NCBI RefSeq assembly: GCF_014839805.1
Contig: NC_051118.1
Span: 2,356,001 to 2,420,000, forward strand
Reading direction: 5' to 3'
DNA: 64,000 nucleotides
DNA from: Manduca sexta
Lineage: Eukaryota; Arthropoda; Insecta; Lepidoptera; Sphingidae
Shown here: positions 59,590 through 64,000 of the stretch, in pieces
Layout: every line of letters begins with the position of its first letter
Numbering within the stretch: the stretch's first letter is position 1
The notes under the pieces: model-generated
The model's input: only the letters and a program-made list of their open reading frames with translations
The model's database searches: none
What the model was told of the DNA's origin: nothing
Position numbers and translations under genes: made by a program

Positions 59590-60089
59590 NNNNNNNNNNN
59601 NNNNNNNNNNNNNNNNNNNNNNNNNNNNNNNNNNNNNNNNNNNNNNNNNNNNNNNNNNNNNNNNNNNNNNNNNNNNNNNNNNNNNNNNNNNNNNNNNNNN
59701 NNNNNNNNNNNNNNNNNNNNNNNNNNNNNNNNNNNNNNNNNNNNNNNNNNNNNNNNNNNNNNNNNNNNNNNNNNNNNNNNNNNNNNNNNNNNNNNNNNNN
59801 NNNNNNNNNNNNNNNNNNNNNNNNNNNNNNNNNNNNNNNNNNNNNNNNNNNNNNNNNNNNNNNNNNNNNNNNNNNNNNNNNNNNNNNNNNNNNNNNNNNN
59901 NNNNNNNNNNNNNNNNNNNNNNNNNNNNNNNNNNNNNNNNNNNNNNNNNNNNNNNNNNNNNNNNNNNNNNNNNNNNNNNNNNNNNNNNNNNNNNNNNNNN
60001 NNNNNNNNNNNNNNNNNNNNNNNNNNNNNNNNNNNNNNNNNNNNNNNNNNNNNNNNNNNNNNNNNNNNNNNNNNNNNNNNNNNNNNNNN
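59590..60089. other. Assembly gap (500 N) between partial genes D and E
   Basis: Exactly 500 N, so probably a placeholder of unknown real length. It sits where gene E exons 10-11 and gene D exons 1-7 are expected. Confidence 0.99.
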
Positions 60090-60214
60090 GATTAAACGAT
60101 CTGCGCGTTTGAAACTACAGGCGAGTTTTAACATCTAATGTCAGAGCGACGTGCGCAGTGCTGTCAGGAACAGGTTCGTAATTCAGTTTTATAGATAATA
60201 CGTATTACTAGTTC

Positions 60215-60375
60215 GTTGGCGTAGTCGTATTGCATGCAAAGCCGAGTGATATTACGGTTTTCTACTCAATATCAATCAGGAGTGGAAACGTGAATGATAT
60301 GACAATAGGCTGGCACCCAATAATATGGGACCTAACACAGCTGCGAAATATGCGTATGTAACACCTCTGTCTACC
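60215..60375 (+). repeat. SINE-2 fragment
   Basis: GTTGGCGTAGTCGTATTGCA and GCCGAGTGATATTACGGTTT, then TAATATGGGACCTAACACA. Confidence 0.55.
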
Positions 60376-60517
60376 GTTTAAAATAGTAAAAAGGTGATGC
60401 CACGTATGTATGAGTGTAGTATTGCTACAATTTATTGGTAATCATGCCTCTTATCATTGCCTAGCCGGCCTGCTCATGGCACCAATCATTTATACAAAGA
60501 ACACCTTAAAGACTCAC

Positions 60518-63477
60518 CTGTTTTAAATATTCAGTGTAATATTCTATTCTGTCTGTGTCATCTAATCCTTTTAACCGCGCGTATCCGTTTTCTGTGACGA
60601 TGAACTTCATGTCCCCGTATTGCTCCCTTAACCATACGATCTGGTTTCGCAAACCTTCGGGATATACCTGGAAAACAATAGTAGATAAACCCTTTGCGTT
60701 AAGTCCATTCCCCAAATCTCAGCCGCGCTAAAAACATCTACTTTTTTGAGATATAAAAGCCTGGTAACACCGTAATTAAAGAAGCTGCAGGATTTATTTT
60801 TTTTGGGGACTGCCGGACTGCTAACGGTGTACAAGCGATTCCCCGGCTTAGCAACCACGGCAGTCCCAATGAAGATTTGGTGGGCCCTACCGCTATCACT
60901 GAGGGTGCCAGCGGACGGTACGCTGGCAACTCGCAGCTATTCGGTCACGGGGCCCGGGAAGAAGTTAGGGGATAGAGGGAAGGAAGTGAAGAGGAAGGAG
61001 GAGGAGCTTTGTTAGGATGGTTTTGGAAGGGAGAGGGAGAGAAGACGTTCGCGGACCCTTATAGGCCTCAATGTGTATTTGGCAACCAAGAAGTATACAC
61101 ATTGCACTACATGCCTAGAGTCGCGGCATAATGTTCCCCGTGCATAGGCGTTTTCGGTGTGAAGACCGAGCGCACAAGAATTGGCTCAGGGAGGGGAGCT
61201 GCAGGATTGCACTTCTTACATGTAAATCTTCTCTCATGTGTGCTGTTTGTTGGTCTTTTAAATAAACAGATGAATCCCCATTCAATAAGAAAATAATAAC
61301 TCACAAAGAACCACGACGAAGTTGTAGGTTTCCAATCAGGATTTATTTCGTATTTAGCTCCGACGTCTGGTACGTCTGAGCGGAAGGCACCAAATTCCTC
61401 ACCCTCTTCGCCCTGCGTATGCCTGCTGGTGTAGTGGTTCACAGCGTAGAAGTCGAACGTACCTGCAAATAGAGTTGTCTGTAGGAGATAAAAGGTATCA
61501 AGGGCGTGAGGAACTTGCACCGCGAATTTGTCCCCGAAGTGGTAGGCAGAGATGTAACCAGATCAACCAGAGAGCCTATCGCCATAATAGGTCACAAATT
61601 TCTAAAAATTATGCGAAGTAACATTCTGGTGAAAAGGATACTGTAACTAAATTCGAAAAATTATAAGCTGGATATGTAGTGTTTTTGTAATGATCGCGTT
61701 TCAGAATTATGAAATGATCAAGTGTTACCGACAGCTTCGCCCGCATGTATAGCATATCCTGCTACATAAGTCCATAAATCTGTACCGTATGTTTTAAAAA
61801 TTACATATATTAAAATTTGTTTATTTAAAGGAACAACTCATAAAACATACATCGATGCCCGATTAATACAAGGTTTCAAACAAAGAGCTAAATTTTTTTT
61901 CAATTATGAGTCGTCACAGCATGCACACAATACAAAATTAATGAAAGAACAAAACAGAGTAAAAAAGAAGGGGAGGAGCGGTAATTAGATAATTATAATA
62001 ACAACGACACGAGTATTATAATATATAGTAATAAACCATACAGACACGATCGCGATATCTGACCCTAGCCTACGGTTGGCTGTGATAGGTAATATTCAGT
62101 ATTTTGTGATAGTAGATGCAATTAAGGTGGTGGTATAAACAAGATAATATAAGATGTAATTCGAAGTCCGATGGTTTTGCGAACGACTTATCATCGTTTA
62201 ATTGAGTCAAATACTCTTCGTTGTGCCTTACAATGTTTAAGTAGACGCTACGACCCATTTATATACTGCTTTGTGTAGTAGCCAAGTTGTTTACAAGCAT
62301 TTACGTTTCAAGTCCCATCAAACACGTCATATGACCTTGTTTTTACGCGCTCGAATGGTGATAATCTACCACTACCTTTATATCTCGAGAGATACTTTTA
62401 ATCCTATCTTACCTCTAACTAAATCAATTTCTTCCTTAGTAAATGCTGGCAGGTTTGACTCACTATATCCTTTTGCCTTGCTGTTCTCAGCCATGATTTT
62501 TTCTATAACCGGCGGCCAGCCGCCCTCCTTTGAATATATTGGGTGGGAGTAACGACCTGCCTATAAAAAAAATATTTAAGACCCTTCGCTAAACAATCAC
62601 TATAAATTGTGAAAACACGAATTAATAATAATAATAAGGCCGCAGGGGGCAGCTTAGTAGCGAGCCAACAGTGAGCGGCGACATCGCGTTCCCTAATTCT
62701 GTGGGAGCTAAGTGAGACCTTATGACCCCTGGCTTTGCCCAAATTGCCCGGTTAAAAGTAGAAATCGCAAGAGCTAAGAATCTTATCTCTAGGGTAGAAG
62801 TGCTCAATCTGCGTGATCGGAAATCTGTTCCGGGACGTGACAGCGACTGCGACGCTATTGTGAAATCGGTGCACACATCTTGACATCCTTAAGTCATGCA
62901 CATCGAAGTTGCATCCTTGGCTTATGCCACTTATAGATGCTTATATAGTGAGGGGCAAGTTACCGTCTTCCTTGAGTATAAAAGATTGAGACGTTTTACT
63001 TGGCAGCGTCTCGTTGTCTCAATAAATAGCCCAGCAACCAGACCAGCTAGATTCCATCCATAGACCTAGTATAATTCCTATATTCTCTGCGATAGTCCCC
63101 GCACCTTGCAAGCGCTGTCTTTGACCTATTTCCTCCAGTACAGCCAAAGAGAGCACTTGCATATTGTAATGTGTCTAAGTGTTGGCTCCGTGTCCCCACG
63201 CAAGTCTTACAGAAGAACCGTCCTTCATGCAATGATTTCCCGCAGGAAAGTACAATATAAAATTAACACAAGTTTATTGTCAAAAGGTAAATAAAATTGA
63301 CATCACAGAAATATGAAATGTCAAAATGACCGTGTATGGAACATATATTATTGAAGTATTGGATATTAAATTATAATCATTCTCTTACCATGTACTCTCT
63401 GGCTGTTTCCGTTATTTCCTCATCTTCAGGTGTGAACGGTTCGTACCATATCAAATGATTGGCCAGGGATAATTCAC
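60518..63477 (-). CDS. Gene E: GH1 beta-glucosidase-like, exons 6-9 only (partial)
   Basis: Exons in transcript order: ex6 63477-63389, ex7 62560-62413, ex8 61462-61305, ex9 60667-60518, all with GT-AG borders and open phases. Visible motifs are [44 protein letters not shown] and the nucleophile VTENG. Exon 8 is two codons shorter than in A-C (158 nt) but keeps frame. It resembles gene C most closely, exon for exon. Exons 1-5 would lie right of the window (intron 5 holds a LINE fragment at 63515-64000). Exons 10-11 are not found between 60517 and the gap. Nothing seen is broken, so it may be a functional gene cut by the assembly. Retaining beta-glycosidase by family. Confidence 0.9.
60797..61200 (+). 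repeat. Unclassified intron-8 repeat, gene E copy
   Basis: Same family as 57668-58010: CCCCGGCTTAGCA, TTATAGGCCTCAATGTG and CCCCGTGCATAGGCG, with a longer G/A-rich centre (about 60956-61045). Confidence 0.75.
61463..62412. other. Gene E intron 7
   Basis: AT-rich. It has a short SINE-2-like fragment near 61540-61600 (GAGAGCCTATCGCCATAATA) and nothing else recognised. Confidence 0.45.
62561..63388. other. Gene E intron 6, with an unclassified repeat-like block
   Basis: 62635-62885 and 63040-63245 have higher GC than their surroundings. The minus strand at 63232-63047 reads a short Cys/Arg-rich frame (CKTCVG, LARCGDYRREY) that looks like a transposon protein remnant, not identified. TATAAAA at about 62986 and AATAAA at about 63022 lie close together, as in LTR R regions. 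Confidence 0.35.
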
Positions 63478-63514
63478 CTGGAATAAATAATAATACTAAA
63501 TAAGAAATATATCC

Positions 63515-64000
63515 TGAAGGACAGTACGGTCGAGTCTGTCGGGCATGCCGTCGTCCTGGGGAATCAATCAAGCATGTGATTACCGGTTGTTCGTATCTTG
63601 CTAATGGCGAGTATACAACAGTATAGACACAACCTTAAAGCCAAGATCATACACCAGCAAATGGCTCTTCGCTATGGCCTTGTGTCTCCTGAAGTACTAT
63701 ATTGCCAGTATGTACGACAGTTCTCGAAAATGATCATTAAATGCTGTATTGGGATCGATCTATTGTCAAAGATGGGACTATCACAATATCAGGCATATTA
63801 TTGCCAATAAGCCTCATATTGTGATAGTAGATCGATGTCGGTCCAGGAAATACTTGTTGGTGTCATCATTCCGTGTGACGATAACCTTGTTAAGGCCGAG
63901 AAAGAGAAAATGTCAAAATATTTAGACTGGGCACAAGAGGTTACTAACATGTGGGATGTGGACTTTACAGTAATGGTCTCGTTTGTCGTTTCTGCGCATG
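63515..64000 (+). mobile_element. Non-LTR retrotransposon ORF2 3' fragment, runs off the window
   Basis: Plus-strand frames read CRACRRPGESIKHVITGC (a Cys/His cluster found after the RT of several LINEs), KAKIIHQQMALRYGL and, after frameshifts, VGVIIPCDDNLVKAEKEK. It lies in intron 5 of gene E. Inactive fragment; clade not determined. Confidence 0.75.

Overview
The window looks like lepidopteran (moth or butterfly) genomic DNA: AT-rich, intron-rich eukaryotic genes, many tRNA-derived SINEs, LINE fragments and small DNA transposons. This assignment is inference from gene style and repeat types; no species marker is present. Two runs of exactly 500 N (39407-39906 and 59590-60089) look like scaffold gaps of unknown true length.

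The host content is a cluster of glycoside hydrolase family 1 (GH1, beta-glucosidase/myrosinase/lactase-phlorizin-hydrolase-like) genes, rebuilt here exon by exon from splice sites, reading phase and comparison among the copies. Gene A (+, 4603-11696) lacks its first three exons in the window but has an extra last exon coding a hydrophobic tail. Gene B (+, 12064-21756) is complete: 11 exons, 490 residues. Gene C (-, 31423-23516) is complete: 9 exons, 491 residues, with two introns of the A/B plan precisely absent. Gene D (-) shows only exons 8-11 (59118-55645) with a 1-nt frameshift in exon 8. Gene E (-) shows only exons 6-9 (63477-60518). B and C are convergent, about 1.8 kb apart. B and C have an N-terminal signal peptide, so the enzymes are presumably secreted, most likely gut or salivary digestive or detoxifying glucosidases (family knowledge; the substrate cannot be read from sequence).

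Layout: 1-3193 LINE fragment (- strand); 3194-4602 repeats; 4603-11696 gene A; 11697-12063 spacer with two perfect hairpins and the gene B core promoter; 12064-21756 gene B; 21757-23515 repeat-bearing spacer; 23516-31423 gene C; 31424-55644 a 24-kb intergenic region with no host gene seen, filled with transposons: a hAT-like element (31832-32503), a degenerate Ty1/copia element inside a SINE (34246-38724), a foldback element carrying a second hAT-like element that itself carries a SINE (46153-48318), an RTE-type LINE tail and a candidate solo LTR; 55645-63477 genes D and E around the second gap; 63515-64000 another LINE fragment in intron 5 of gene E.

Most informative points: the tail exon of gene A, the double intron loss in gene C, the stop-free 3n intron 4 of gene B, the D/E junction at the gap, and transposons with clear target-site duplications.
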